NCBI GenBank assembly: GCA_017396085.1
Contig: JAFQNC010000014.1
Span: 1 to 64,000, forward strand
Source: Tidjanibacter sp.
Lineage (GTDB): Bacteria; Bacteroidota; Bacteroidia; Bacteroidales; Rikenellaceae
Reading direction: 5' to 3'
DNA length: 64,000 nucleotides
Shown here: positions 7,505 through 17,290 of the stretch, piece after piece
How the letters are laid out: every line of letters begins with the position of its first letter
Numbering within the stretch: the stretch's first letter is position 1
Notes under the pieces: generated by a model
Seen by the model: only the letters and a program-made list of their open reading frames with translations
Told to the model about the DNA's origin: nothing
Database searches by the model: none
Translations under genes and position numbers: made by a program

Positions 7505-10500
7505 ATGAAGAGATATTGCATACTAATCTTTGCCCTATTGGTGGCTCTTTTTGCCCAAGCAGAACAATATGTTGATGTTTCGGTGCGTCATCTGACCACA
7601 CAACAGGGATTGGCAAGTAACTCCGTACGTCACATCTATCAAGACAGCAATGGTCTTGTGTGGTTTGGTACGTTAAATAGTGGTCTGTCGCGCTATGATG
7701 GAAATACCTTCTCGACAATATTCCCCGATTATGGCGATGATATAACATTAGCCGATTCGCGTATATCGTTCATCCAAGAGGATAACAACAACCATCTGTG
7801 GGTGCTGACACGCTCCGACGAGGTGAGTTGCTATGATTTGAAGAATGAGCGTTTCGTCGATTTTACGGGATGTGGCGCCTATGACGATAAGTATGGATAT
7901 ATCGCATTCATCGGTGATGAGGTGTGGTTGTGGGGGAAGACTCAAGGTTGTAGGGTCGTTAGATTCAATGGCGAAGAGTTCTCGTCGGAGGCATTTTCCG
8001 TGGCTTGTGGAAATATTGCATCGGATTTTGTTCACTTTGTCTGTGGTGGTACTGATGGTAGGGTGTGGATTGGAACCGAGAGAGGATTGTATCTCTATGC
8101 AGATGGAGGAGTTGTGTCTATGAATATCGACGAACCTGTATTGAGAGCCAATACCCTCTGTGAGACAGACTACTTCCTGACCAAGTCTGGTGTTATTTAT
8201 CGTTATGCGCCTACTGAAAACCGTGTAGAGATATGCCAAAGGATTCTATCTCGCAATGAGGAGGTGCTATATACGGGCGATTTAGTATATGACGATTGTT
8301 GGATAATCTTCTCGTCAGAGGGTGGATATAGATACACCCCCGAAGGGAATAGATTACGTCGTGAACATTCGGCATTTGATGTTAAAAATGGTAAGGTATT
8401 GCGCAATTCACAGGGCAACTATTTGGTGTATAATGGAACACAAAAGGTGGTCTATGCCGATGTCAAAAACCTTAAAATTAAAGAGTTGCTAACTGCGGTA
8501 CGCAGAACGGGTGACACTGCAATTGAGCGTTATTCCTTCTTGGAGGATTCGAGAGGTATGATATGGATATCAAGCCACTTGAATGGATTGTACTTGTACA
8601 ATCCCAAGAACGATAGTATGCAGCGCATTGAAATAGCAGAGCAGGGTTCAGACATACAATTGCATATGATTGAGGATCGCTCGGGGACTTTGTGGGTTGC
8701 CACTGAATTTGCCGGAGTGTTCAGTCTGAATCCCATAAGCGAGATGGCAGAGTATCTACATCTGGCACGTGGCAGTCGTAATGAGTATGCCAATTGGGTG
8801 CGTACGCTGGCATTAGTCAATGATGAGTTGTGGCTATGTACTCGTGATGGTATGGTTCATATCTACGACGCTCATTCGTTGCAACATAAAAAAACCGAAG
8901 ACTATGAGGCTAATATCTATGCCGTCACAACCGATAGTGATGGCGTGCGTTGGGTGGGTAGCCGATTGAAAGGTTTGCAGATAGGTGGAAAATACTATTA
9001 CAATATTCCGTCAGACTCAACATCAATAGCGTCAAATAATATATACTGCGTTGAGCAGGACCAAAGCAAGCGTATGTGGATTGGTACATTTGGCGGAGGA
9101 TTAAACTTGGCGTATCGTACTGCAAAAGGCAACTATCAATTCCGCCAATTCTTCAACAAATCATATGGTCAAAGCCGTGTGCGTGCAATCTGCTGTGATA
9201 AGAGAGGTTATATGTGGGCGGGAACAAACGATGGTGTGATAATATTCCACCCCGACTCGTTGCTGCAAAATGCCGATAACTATTACCTCTACAATAGTCA
9301 TAATCGAAAATTGCGAAGCAACGAAGTACGCTCGATTGTCGAGGACAGCAAAGGTCGTATATGGATAGCCGAAACGGGTATTGGCTTTTCAGTATGTACG
9401 CCCAACGGCGACTATGGAGAGATAAAATTGAAACGCTATGGCGTTGAGCAGGGTCTGATTTCGGGTATGGTGCAGTCGTTTGTCGAAGATAGAATAGGCA
9501 ATATCTGGATAACGACCGAGTATGGAGTATCGTGCTTTAATCCCGAAGATGAATTTTTCCAAAGCTACATCTGTTCAAGTGAGACACAGAGCAATGTGTG
9601 CTGTGAAGATGCAGCTTTGGCTCTGCCTGATGGTCGTATTGCCGTTGGAACAAACTCCGGTTTGGCAGTCATCTCGCCTTCAAAAATCAGCAAGGATGCC
9701 CCACAAGCCAAGGTGTTGTTTACGGACTTGAAGGTCAATGGCATATCCGTATCCCCATCGGAACCCGACTCGCCAATAAACAGTTCGATGATATACACTC
9801 CTGATGTGCATCTTGCGTATGACCAAAACTCTATTGTGGTTAGTTTCTCGACTCTTGATAATTCGCATTTCACAGATGTCCAATATAGTTACAAACTTGA
9901 AGGCTACGATAACGAGTGGAGCCGTCCTTCGGATTTGAGTTTTGCTACTTATAAGAATCTTGCTCCGGGCAGGTATCATCTGTTGGTAAAAGCCAATAAC
10001 TCAATGGGCGTTTGGAGTGAGGATTTCTCAACTTTGAATATTCACGTACGTTCACCTTGGTATCGTACAACGTGGGCATACATCGTATTCGTTATGATTG
10101 TGTTGGTCATTCTCTATATGGTGTATCGTACACTTATGCACGTGAACGAGTTGCGCAATAAAATAGCCATCGAACAACAACTAACAGAATATAAATTGGT
10201 GTTTTTCACCAACATATCTCACGAATTTCGTACTCCACTAACGCTGATTCTTAGCGCATTGGAACGTATGCGCCGTACCACATCGCTGCCGTTGGAGGTG
10301 TACGATGCTATGCAGGTTATGGAGAAGGGCTCTCATCGTATGATGCGTTTGGTGAACCAATTGTTGGAGTTTCGCAAAATGCAGAACAACAAATTGGCTT
10401 TGTCGTTGGAGAAGACCGATGTGGTGGCTTATCTCCATGAGATTTGGTTGTTGTTCAAAGATGCTGCTGCTGCAAAAAATATTGATTTGCAGTTTAATAC

Positions 10501-11755
10501 TCAATTGGCATCCTATTCAATGTACATTGATAAGGGTATGGTGGATAAGGTGGCGTACAATCTACTCTCAAACGCATTAAAATATACACCTACGGGTGGT
10601 GTTATTGAGTTTGGAATATCATTAGACGAGCCGAACCATCGACTTATGATACGCGTAACCGACAACGGAATTGGTGTTCCTGCCGATAAGCGTAACCAAC
10701 TATTTAGCAGATTTATGCAGAGTAGTTTCTCGGCAAATAGTGTAGGAGTGGGATTGCACCTGACACACGAATTGGTGACATTACACAAGGGCACGATAAC
10801 ATACGAGGAGAATCGTGGCGGAGGTTCTATTTTCGAGGTTCAATTGCCAACCGATTCGTCAATATTTGCAGAGAGTGATTTCCTCTTGCCAAGCGCATTG
10901 GATAAGCAGCAAGAAAGAGTTGCCGAGGAGGTTGTCGTGCAGAATGTCGATATTTCAGATTCGGTTGTCGCATCTGCCCCCATCAACCCGCAACGTATCT
11001 TGATTATTGAGGATGATATTGATGTGCGCACGGTGATTGCCGATGAGTTGCGCCATTGGTTTGAGGTTGTGCCCGTGTCAGATGGCGAAGAGGGTTTGAA
11101 ATACCTACAAGAAAATAGCGATATAGATTTGATTGTATGCGATGTGAGGATGCCGGGTATCAATGGATTTGACCTCACACAACGTCTGAAAAAAGACTTT
11201 GCGACGTGTCATATCCCCATTGTATTGCTGACGGCGTTGAGTTCGCCCGAAAATCATTTGAAGGGTATTGAGAGTGGAGCAGATGCCTACATTACCAAAC
11301 CGTTTAGTGCTCGTCTTGTATTGGCGCGCGTGCTGAAACTTCTTGAACAACGCTCACGCCTCAAAGAGAAGTTCTCAAATGATTTGTCGGTCAAGAGTTC
11401 TATTCTGTGTACCACCGAGCGAGATAAAGACTTTATGAATAGACTCAACTCAACATTGGAGGCGCAAATCGAGAATCCTAACTACTCGATTGAGGATTTT
11501 GCATCCGAAATGGCTATGGGTCGCTCGTCGTTCTACAATAAGGTGCGTAGCATAACGGGTTATTCGCCTAACGAGTATATACGAGTTATTAGATTAAAAC
11601 GTGCAGCAGAGTTGTTATTAACTACACAAATGACATCGGCAGAGATATCATTCAAGGTTGGTATTCACGACCCAAGTTATTTCAGCAAGTGCTTCAAAGA
11701 GCAGTTTGGTGTTACTCCGAAGGTCTATCGCAAGCAGGTTGAGAACACACAATAG
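7505..11755 (+). CDS. Hybrid two-component system sensor histidine kinase/AraC regulator (HTCS)
   Basis: Single-chain glycan sensor and transcription activator typical of Bacteroidales polysaccharide loci; it spans the inner membrane and binds an oligosaccharide in the periplasm. Order of parts: signal peptide (1-19), two-bladed-type propeller repeats (about 25-750, recurring W.GT..GL/GI motifs), Y_Y_Y domain (about 760-850), membrane helix (about 857-877), HisKA with H906 in ISHEFRTPL, HATPase (N and G boxes, about 1010-1110), response regulator with D1213 in CDVRMPG, and a C-terminal AraC helix-turn-helix (about 1310-1412). All catalytic residues are intact. At 1416 residues the length is normal. 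It lies between the GH28 genes and the PL11 genes and is the natural regulator of the RG-I locus. Confidence 0.95.
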   Translation: MKRYCILIFALLVALFAQAEQYVDVSVRHLTTQQGLASNSVRHIYQDSNGLVWFGTLNSGLSRYDGNTFSTIFPDYGDDITLADSRISFIQEDNNNHLWVLTRSDEVSCYDLKNERFVDFTGCGAYDDKYGYIAFIGDEVWLWGKTQGCRVVRFNGEEFSSEAFSVACGNIASDFVHFVCGGTDGRVWIGTERGLYLYADGGVVSMNIDEPVLRANTLCETDYFLTKSGVIYRYAPTENRVEICQRILSRNEEVLYTGDLVYDDCWIIFSSEGGYRYTPEGNRLRREHSAFDVKNGKVLRNSQGNYLVYNGTQKVVYADVKNLKIKELLTAVRRTGDTAIERYSFLEDSRGMIWISSHLNGLYLYNPKNDSMQRIEIAEQGSDIQLHMIEDRSGTLWVATEFAGVFSLNPISEMAEYLHLARGSRNEYANWVRTLALVNDELWLCTRDGMVHIYDAHSLQHKKTEDYEANIYAVTTDSDGVRWVGSRLKGLQIGGKYYYNIPSDSTSIASNNIYCVEQDQSKRMWIGTFGGGLNLAYRTAKGNYQFRQFFNKSYGQSRVRAICCDKRGYMWAGTNDGVIIFHPDSLLQNADNYYLYNSHNRKLRSNEVRSIVEDSKGRIWIAETGIGFSVCTPNGDYGEIKLKRYGVEQGLISGMVQSFVEDRIGNIWITTEYGVSCFNPEDEFFQSYICSSETQSNVCCEDAALALPDGRIAVGTNSGLAVISPSKISKDAPQAKVLFTDLKVNGISVSPSEPDSPINSSMIYTPDVHLAYDQNSIVVSFSTLDNSHFTDVQYSYKLEGYDNEWSRPSDLSFATYKNLAPGRYHLLVKANNSMGVWSEDFSTLNIHVRSPWYRTTWAYIVFVMIVLVILYMVYRTLMHVNELRNKIAIEQQLTEYKLVFFTNISHEFRTPLTLILSALERMRRTTSLPLEVYDAMQVMEKGSHRMMRLVNQLLEFRKMQNNKLALSLEKTDVVAYLHEIWLLFKDAAAAKNIDLQFNTQLASYSMYIDKGMVDKVAYNLLSNALKYTPTGGVIEFGISLDEPNHRLMIRVTDNGIGVPADKRNQLFSRFMQSSFSANSVGVGLHLTHELVTLHKGTITYEENRGGGSIFEVQLPTDSSIFAESDFLLPSALDKQQERVAEEVVVQNVDISDSVVASAPINPQRILIIEDDIDVRTVIADELRHWFEVVPVSDGEEGLKYLQENSDIDLIVCDVRMPGINGFDLTQRLKKDFATCHIPIVLLTALSSPENHLKGIESGADAYITKPFSARLVLARVLKLLEQRSRLKEKFSNDLSVKSSILCTTERDKDFMNRLNSTLEAQIENPNYSIEDFASEMAMGRSSFYNKVRSITGYSPNEYIRVIRLKRAAELLLTTQMTSAEISFKVGIHDPSYFSKCFKEQFGVTPKVYRKQVENTQ

Positions 11756-11838
11756 ATGGTGGAGTCTATCATTGAGTGTTGTGTAAGTATTAAGCAGCCA
11801 CGCAGTGGCAAGAGGCTTGCGAAACTCACGTTAAAGAA

Positions 11839-11870
11839 GGGCTGTCTCAACTTTCAATGTTGGACAGCTC
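11839..11870. terminator. Hairpin between convergent HTCS and PL11 genes
   Basis: GGGCTGTC-CAAC pairs with GTTGGACAGCTC around a TTTCAAT loop, with one bulge. It sits between two convergent genes, so it could stop transcription from both sides. The T tract is weak on either strand, so efficiency is uncertain. Confidence 0.45.
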
Positions 11871-11906
11871 TTCTCGCAATAAGCCAAATCAACATTAGCC
11901 AAATGG

Positions 11907-13820
11907 TTACATATCCGAGGCTAGGTAATAACTTACAAAGTTAGGCTGATTGTAACCGATATTTTGCGTTACTACGCACATATTGTAGAGGTGATCACTC
12001 AACAGGTAGGGGAACTGATACTCCGAAGGATACCACGTCGAGAAGATTCTCAACTCGTCGAGATTCTGTGTCGGCAGGATAATCTCTTCACGCCAATCTC
12101 CCAAGAAATCGGCTACTAAAACAGGATTCTCCTTTGTGCCGTTAATTGAGGTTGCGCCATATTTGTAGAGGGTAAAATATCGTATGCCCTTTTTTGTTGA
12201 GGGGTCTATGCCGTCGATAGTTGTGCCATTCAATATCTCGCGGGTAAGTTTGCCCGACCACCAGATGGCAAAGTTGCATGAGCCTGCTTCGTATCCCAAA
12301 TCATCTTGTTTGATGGAGTGTACATTGCCTCTAAACCACCAAGCTTCGCAGCCTCGCGACGAAGAATCAATATCCGAAATGAGCGCGCGCCCAACATCTT
12401 CGGTGCTATCATATCTCCAAATCAGAGCACCTGTACGTGCACTACGCAATGCGGCTCCAATGTCGCCAAATTCAAAACACGAGTATATCTCCAAACCCGC
12501 AATATCGGGGTCAAAATCGCCCAAATGTAGTGCGTCGCCATGTCCATATCCGCAACAATTTAACCCCTTTCCGTTGTGGTCAATAGTACATGAGCCATAG
12601 ACAACCTCGTCGAAACCGTCATTATCAACATCTCCAACTCGCAAATTGTGATAGCCTTGTCCCGCATACTCGCCATGGATACCATCGGTGGTATCAAATC
12701 GCCATTTGCGGCTCAATTTACCACCATAATAATCCCAAGCTTCTAATACAATTTTATTGTAACAACCGCGACAAATCAATATCGAGTTGTGGATACCATC
12801 AAAAGAGCCTGCACCTACGCGATAACTGCTTGAACGATAGTAGTTAAGGTCACCCCAATCGGCACTCTTCCCAAGTGCAATATAGTCCGTACGAGCCAAC
12901 TCACGACCCGTAACGCCATCCAAGACAGAGAGGAATTCGGGTCCTCCGTGGATGTTGTCATCACCATCAACGCGATAATCTGTTGTGCCATCGTTGTTCG
13001 TATCTCCAATCTCGGTGCCATCACCAAATATGGTGCCCTCGGCTGTACGCAATGCAATCTCGCATTTGCCATCGCCATCAAAGTCGCAAACGGCAAACGA
13101 CGATGAATTTCCGAGCGGAATATTCGGTCCCGACTCTATGCGCCACATAAACGAGCCGTCCAGTTTATATGCCTCATAAAGAGTTGAATGGCGATACTCC
13201 TTTGGACAAATTTTAGTCTCAACAAACTGCTCCAAACGGAATTGACGTTTTAGGATTATTTCGGGAACACCATCTCCATCCAAATCTCCTATTGCACCAT
13301 CATTTGGGGTGTAGAATACGCCCTGCTCAACATCGGCTGTTGATTGTAACATAACCGACCGATAGGGCAAACCGGCGGATGCCTGCGTTGCCGGCAGAGT
13401 GTGAATGTCGAGAGTCTCGTTTGAGCCGGCATAGCATAGGCGATAGATATTGTCCATTCCCAGATTGGCTGTCAAGTCTTGGAAGTTGGTGCGACCCACA
13501 ATAGGCTCATTATTCAACTTGGTCTCTGTGCCATTTGACAGACGATAGAGGTCAAATCCCAACTCTTTGTCGTCTGATGGGAATAGTCGCCAACTGACAA
13601 GAACCTTATCGTTAAATTCGTAGAGAGTCGATTTTACCACCTCCTTGCTGCTGTTAATAGACGCCCACAACATCCGTCGAACATTGGGCTCGACGGGGAG
13701 GGGACGCTCCAACTCGGGCTCGGGTTCGGGAGGAGTTGGTGGTGTAGGCTCGTTGGTTGGATCCTCCGAACACGCTGCAAAAGTTATCAAAACAGCAAAC
13801 AATGTTAATAATCTTCTCAT
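11907..13820 (-). CDS. PL11 rhamnogalacturonan lyase, lipoprotein
   Basis: Family 11 lyase that cuts the RG-I backbone between rhamnose and galacturonic acid by beta-elimination, leaving an unsaturated uronyl end (the substrate for GH105). The ATG at 13820 starts a lipoprotein signal ending in TFAAC, followed by a proline/glutamate-rich linker (about 20-45), which suggests display on the cell surface. The eight-bladed propeller core is marked by repeated D.DGDG calcium loops (for example GDLDGDGVPEI, CDFDGDGKCEI, GDVDNDGFDEV). It is 39 bases downstream of a second PL11 gene and shares its transcript. The longer start nine bases upstream lacks support. Confidence 0.92.
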   Translation of the reverse strand: MRRLLTLFAVLITFAACSEDPTNEPTPPTPPEPEPELERPLPVEPNVRRMLWASINSSKEVVKSTLYEFNDKVLVSWRLFPSDDKELGFDLYRLSNGTETKLNNEPIVGRTNFQDLTANLGMDNIYRLCYAGSNETLDIHTLPATQASAGLPYRSVMLQSTADVEQGVFYTPNDGAIGDLDGDGVPEIILKRQFRLEQFVETKICPKEYRHSTLYEAYKLDGSFMWRIESGPNIPLGNSSSFAVCDFDGDGKCEIALRTAEGTIFGDGTEIGDTNNDGTTDYRVDGDDNIHGGPEFLSVLDGVTGRELARTDYIALGKSADWGDLNYYRSSSYRVGAGSFDGIHNSILICRGCYNKIVLEAWDYYGGKLSRKWRFDTTDGIHGEYAGQGYHNLRVGDVDNDGFDEVVYGSCTIDHNGKGLNCCGYGHGDALHLGDFDPDIAGLEIYSCFEFGDIGAALRSARTGALIWRYDSTEDVGRALISDIDSSSRGCEAWWFRGNVHSIKQDDLGYEAGSCNFAIWWSGKLTREILNGTTIDGIDPSTKKGIRYFTLYKYGATSINGTKENPVLVADFLGDWREEIILPTQNLDELRIFSTWYPSEYQFPYLLSDHLYNMCVVTQNIGYNQPNFVSYYLASDM

Positions 13821-13859
13821 TAATATCATTTGTATTATAAGTTTCTATATCCTAAACTG

Positions 13860-15797
13860 TTATCTACTCTCATCCTTAAAAACATATCCGCGAAATTCTC
13901 CCTCCGGCATGTCGCTACCAAAGTAGAAACCCGTTTGTGTCGGCTGACAATAGCCGACATTTTGAGTCGCTACACTTATGCGATAGATTGGATCTTCCAG
14001 AAAGGTGTGGAAACGGTATTCTGTCGGGAAATCCGAGACGTAGATGCGCAGAGCCGAATTATCTGCGGCTCGCAAAACCACCTCCTCACGCCAGTCGCCT
14101 ACGATGTCGGCACATAGAGCAGGCACAGCCTTTGTTCCGTGATTGCTCTCGGCTCCTTCGAAGTGGATAAGGCGTTTCGCCCAACGTTTTTTAGGATTAT
14201 ACTTTGAGACAAAGGTCTTGTTGAGTAGTTCGCGAGAGAGGTCGCCATCCCACCACACAGCCATATTTATCGTTACGTTACGCTCACGCGGGGCTATCGT
14301 TTCGCCCTTGAAATTGAGTATGCCACCACGACCGATTGACCACATCTCAACGCCATAGTTCGTAGGGTCAATGTCGGCAGCCAAGCAACGACCAACATCT
14401 ATTGTGTCCTTGATTTGGAAGATAATGTTGCCCGTCGCCGCTTCGCGCAGAGTTACTCCATCGCGTCCGTTTTCGTGACAAGCCCACACCTGCAACTCTT
14501 TATTACGAGGACTGAATTGGGTCATATGAACCGCGTCCCCATGTCCTAATCCGGTAGAATAGAGCCCCGTTCCGTCGTGGTCAATGGTACAGGAACCGTA
14601 GATTATCTCGTCGCATCCATCACTATCAATATCTCCGACACGCAAATTGTGATTTCCTTGTCCTGCATAGGCTTCGTTACCCGGAGTGTTACTATCAAAT
14701 ACCCAATGTTGGGAGAGTCGTTTGCCATCCCAATCGAATGCAGCCAAAACAGAACGAGTGTAATAACCACGACACATCACAATCGAGGGACGTTTGCCGT
14801 CGAGGTAGGCTATTGTTGCCAGAAAACGGTCGCTGCGATTGGCTCGCTCGTCACCCCAATCGGAAGGATTGCCTCGTTGCGGTACGTAGTCGGTAGTGTA
14901 GAGAGCCTCACCCGTTAGACCAGAAAAGAGTGTAAGGTATTCGTTCCCTGTAAGTATGCGCCCCCTGTTGCGTAGCACTGAATCAATTTTGATAACGCCA
15001 TCAACCTTTTTCCTCGAAACCTTCCAATAGCCCTCTTCACGATAGTCGGCTTCGGCTTCGCCTATCACTTTGCCTTGTCCGTCAATGGTGCCATCGCTCG
15101 TGCGCATAACTACTTCACAACGGTTGTCCCCATCAAAATCGTAGACTAATATCTGCGTATAATGGTCGCCTGCGCGGATGTTACGCCCCAAGTCAATACG
15201 CCATAGGAACTCGCCGCTAATACGATAGCAGTCTAATAACACATTGCCCGTATAGCCATCGTGGGCGTTGTCGTGGCGATTACTTGGTTCCCACGTGACA
15301 AAATATTCGTATGTTCCGTCGCCATCGGCATCACCCACCATCGTATCGTCAATAGAGTAGGTGTATATCTGTCCGTCGGGAGTTACACCGTCGGCAGGAC
15401 GACGCACGGGAATATCTATATAGCCTCGTGGCGCATTTGCCGGAAGTGTATATTCTCCGCCTGCTGATGCTATTTCGCGACCTTTGACCACAGGACGCAC
15501 CTCGTAAACAGCACTTTCAGTAGAGGAGTTGTGGTCGAAATATATTGTCGATTGCTCTTGTGGCAGAGGCGTGAGCAGTTCCCCATTGCGATAGACGTTG
15601 AATGATGTTTGTATGTCATCACTCGATAGATAACGCCACGAAACAACAACCACATCCTTGTCTGAACGCACAGCAACTACTCCGCGTGAAAGTTTTTCGC
15701 GCTGTAATTTCTCAAAGTTATATGCAGGTAATTGTGCCTCGGCGGATTGTATCGCTCCGAGAGCAAGAATCATAGACACAATAACAAGGAATCTCAT
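13860..15797 (-). CDS. PL11 rhamnogalacturonan lyase, secreted
   Basis: Second PL11 lyase of the pair, 645 residues from the ATG at 15797. Fifty-five upstream in-frame codons were rejected because a normal signal peptide (MRFLVIVSMILALGAIQSAEA) begins at this ATG. It has a type I signal and no lipobox, so it may work in the periplasm while its lipidated partner works outside. The calcium-loop repeats GDADGDGTYEY, YDFDGDNRCEV and GDIDSDGCDEI mark the propeller. It carries an extra stretch near residues 225-265 (around KVSRKKVDGVIK) absent from the other copy. An endo/exo division between the two copies is known for this family, but which is which cannot be read. Confidence 0.92.
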   Translation of the reverse strand: MRFLVIVSMILALGAIQSAEAQLPAYNFEKLQREKLSRGVVAVRSDKDVVVVSWRYLSSDDIQTSFNVYRNGELLTPLPQEQSTIYFDHNSSTESAVYEVRPVVKGREIASAGGEYTLPANAPRGYIDIPVRRPADGVTPDGQIYTYSIDDTMVGDADGDGTYEYFVTWEPSNRHDNAHDGYTGNVLLDCYRISGEFLWRIDLGRNIRAGDHYTQILVYDFDGDNRCEVVMRTSDGTIDGQGKVIGEAEADYREEGYWKVSRKKVDGVIKIDSVLRNRGRILTGNEYLTLFSGLTGEALYTTDYVPQRGNPSDWGDERANRSDRFLATIAYLDGKRPSIVMCRGYYTRSVLAAFDWDGKRLSQHWVFDSNTPGNEAYAGQGNHNLRVGDIDSDGCDEIIYGSCTIDHDGTGLYSTGLGHGDAVHMTQFSPRNKELQVWACHENGRDGVTLREAATGNIIFQIKDTIDVGRCLAADIDPTNYGVEMWSIGRGGILNFKGETIAPRERNVTINMAVWWDGDLSRELLNKTFVSKYNPKKRWAKRLIHFEGAESNHGTKAVPALCADIVGDWREEVVLRAADNSALRIYVSDFPTEYRFHTFLEDPIYRISVATQNVGYCQPTQTGFYFGSDMPEGEFRGYVFKDESR

Positions 15798-15826
15798 CTT
15801 TATATGTTGTTTTGTATAAAATTTCT

Positions 15827-15834
15827 CAAAAATA
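15827..15834 (-). promoter_or_regulatory. Promoter -7 box of the PL11 pair
   Basis: The minus strand reads TATTTTTG here, a match to TAnnTTTG, 30 bases before the ATG of the upstream PL11 gene. No TTTG stands out at -33. Confidence 0.5.
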
Positions 15835-15929
15835 CAATTTTTATCGGATCTATCATGGGAGAGGAGTGTAAAAAAGAAGTATAAAATGCCAAGTTGGCGA
15901 TTTTGGGGGCGTGGTGGATAAAAATACAA

Positions 15930-15937
15930 TAAATTTG
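15930..15937 (+). promoter_or_regulatory. Promoter -7 box of the 16-32 kb operon
   Basis: TAAATTTG matches the Bacteroidales -7 consensus and would give a 5' leader of about 75 bases before the first gene. It is divergent from the PL11 promoter about 100 bases away, so both units could share one regulator site in between. A -33 box is not clear. Confidence 0.5.
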
Positions 15938-16019
15938 GAGTATTGTCTTGTGGATGCAGCAAATTTTCTTTCTATTTTCGCAACATATAATAATATAAAT
16001 AAATTACAAAAGCCCAGAA

Positions 16020-17204
16020 ATGAAACTTAACAGGATTTTTGTCATCACGCTCCTCGTGTGTGCAGGTTGTGTCAATGAGGATTTTAAGGGTCCGGATCGT
16101 GTGGGTGTAGATTTGCTAATCGAAGCCGAAATCGGTGCGGAACAGACTTCAGACAAAACAGGTTGGGTCTCTGGCGATATGATTGGTGTGTCAATAGCAG
16201 GATTGGATGGTTATGCCACGAGTACCAATGTGCCGTACTGTTATAATGAAACCGAAAACAACTTTGTTGCAGCCGATAAACAAATCTATCTGAAAGGAGC
16301 CCGACAAGATTTTACCGCCTACTACCCCTATGTTAAGAGTGATAACACTCATCCTGTGGGGGTAAGTGTCTATGCCGGTGAGGAGAGGCAGACAGAGTCG
16401 GAGTGGGGAAAACTTGACTATCTCTACGCGACAGCATCGGCTACCCGCAACGAACCGTCAGCCAAATTTACTTTCAACCATGTGATGGGGCAACTTTTGC
16501 TCCATTTTGACGTTGAGGGTGGTTTTAGCGGAGAGTTGAGTTATACGATTTCGGGGCTTAAAGTTGATGGTGAGTTTGATACTGCAAATGGTATTATTGA
16601 GCCCATTATGGGTGCCAAGACCGCCCAAATGTCGCTATCGACATCGGCTGCCGATGATGTTTTGATGGTTATCCCGCAGACGGCAAATCTGAAACTTGAA
16701 TTGTTGTACAACAACAAAATATATAGTGGTCTAATCGAGGCAGCTACATTCACTGCTGCAACATCTACTCGCTACAACATTACAGTCAATAGCAGCACAG
16801 AGGAGACCCCTTCATTGATTATTACGAGCCAAGGTATTGGCGATTGGGTAACCGGTTCGGGAGGTACGGTGGAGAGCACCCCCGAAGAGGGAGGAGAGAC
16901 CCCCGACGACCCGAAGCCCGACGACCCGAAGCCCGAAAATCCCGAAGTTGAGATTCCCGATGGCGGTGACAGCGGATGGAAAGAGGGTGAGGGCGGCTCG
17001 GTAGAGAGTGAGCCCGAAGACCCCGAAGAACCCCAAAACCCCGAAGTGGAGTTTCCCGAGGGCGATAACAGCGGATGGGAAGAGGGTGAGGGCGGCTCGG
17101 TAGAGAGTGAGCCCGAGGTAACGCCCGAATTGGAAAACAACGGCAGTTCGAGCGACTGGCAACCTGGACAGGGTGGCACTATCGAGAGCGAAGAGGAAGC
17201 ATAA
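16020..17204 (+). CDS. Fimbrillin-like (Mfa-like) lipoprotein with repeated C-terminal motif
   Basis: Lipoprotein (signal ending VCAGC, Cys near residue 16) whose first 270 residues have the Mfa1-like fimbrillin layout: W.SGD.IGVS, then a Y-A-Y-Y-P-type block (DFTAYYPY) and FNHVMGQLLLHF. Such proteins are either pilus subunits or, in polysaccharide loci, surface glycan binders. The tail is odd: the usual single C-terminal W..G motif is repeated four times (W276, W320, W353, W380), each as W-x2-G-x-GG-(S/T)(V/I)ES, joined by acidic proline-rich linkers. First gene of the long operon. Surface exposure is inferred from the lipobox and acidic tail; function is not proven. Confidence 0.75.
   Translation: MKLNRIFVITLLVCAGCVNEDFKGPDRVGVDLLIEAEIGAEQTSDKTGWVSGDMIGVSIAGLDGYATSTNVPYCYNETENNFVAADKQIYLKGARQDFTAYYPYVKSDNTHPVGVSVYAGEERQTESEWGKLDYLYATASATRNEPSAKFTFNHVMGQLLLHFDVEGGFSGELSYTISGLKVDGEFDTANGIIEPIMGAKTAQMSLSTSAADDVLMVIPQTANLKLELLYNNKIYSGLIEAATFTAATSTRYNITVNSSTEETPSLIITSQGIGDWVTGSGGTVESTPEEGGETPDDPKPDDPKPENPEVEIPDGGDSGWKEGEGGSVESEPEDPEEPQNPEVEFPEGDNSGWEEGEGGSVESEPEVTPELENNGSSSDWQPGQGGTIESEEEA
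16836..17193 (+). repeat. Tandem coding repeat in the fimbrillin-like gene
   Basis: Four copies of a W..G.GG.(V/I)ES block spaced 44, 33 and 27 residues apart. Copies 2 and 3 are almost identical at DNA level (AGCGGATGG then AGAGGGTGAGGGCGGCTC) with matching linkers rich in CCCGA, so this part has duplicated recently. Confidence 0.75.
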
Positions 17205-17290
17205 GTCGCAATCGACACGAAACATTCGATTCGCCCCCTATAAATGACATCGATATATTAAGTAAGTATAAATTAAACACTTTAATCAAA

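Noticed and set aside
10238-11350. Minus-strand ORFs within the HTCS gene
   Set aside because: Shadows of the kinase and receiver domains, with no family content.
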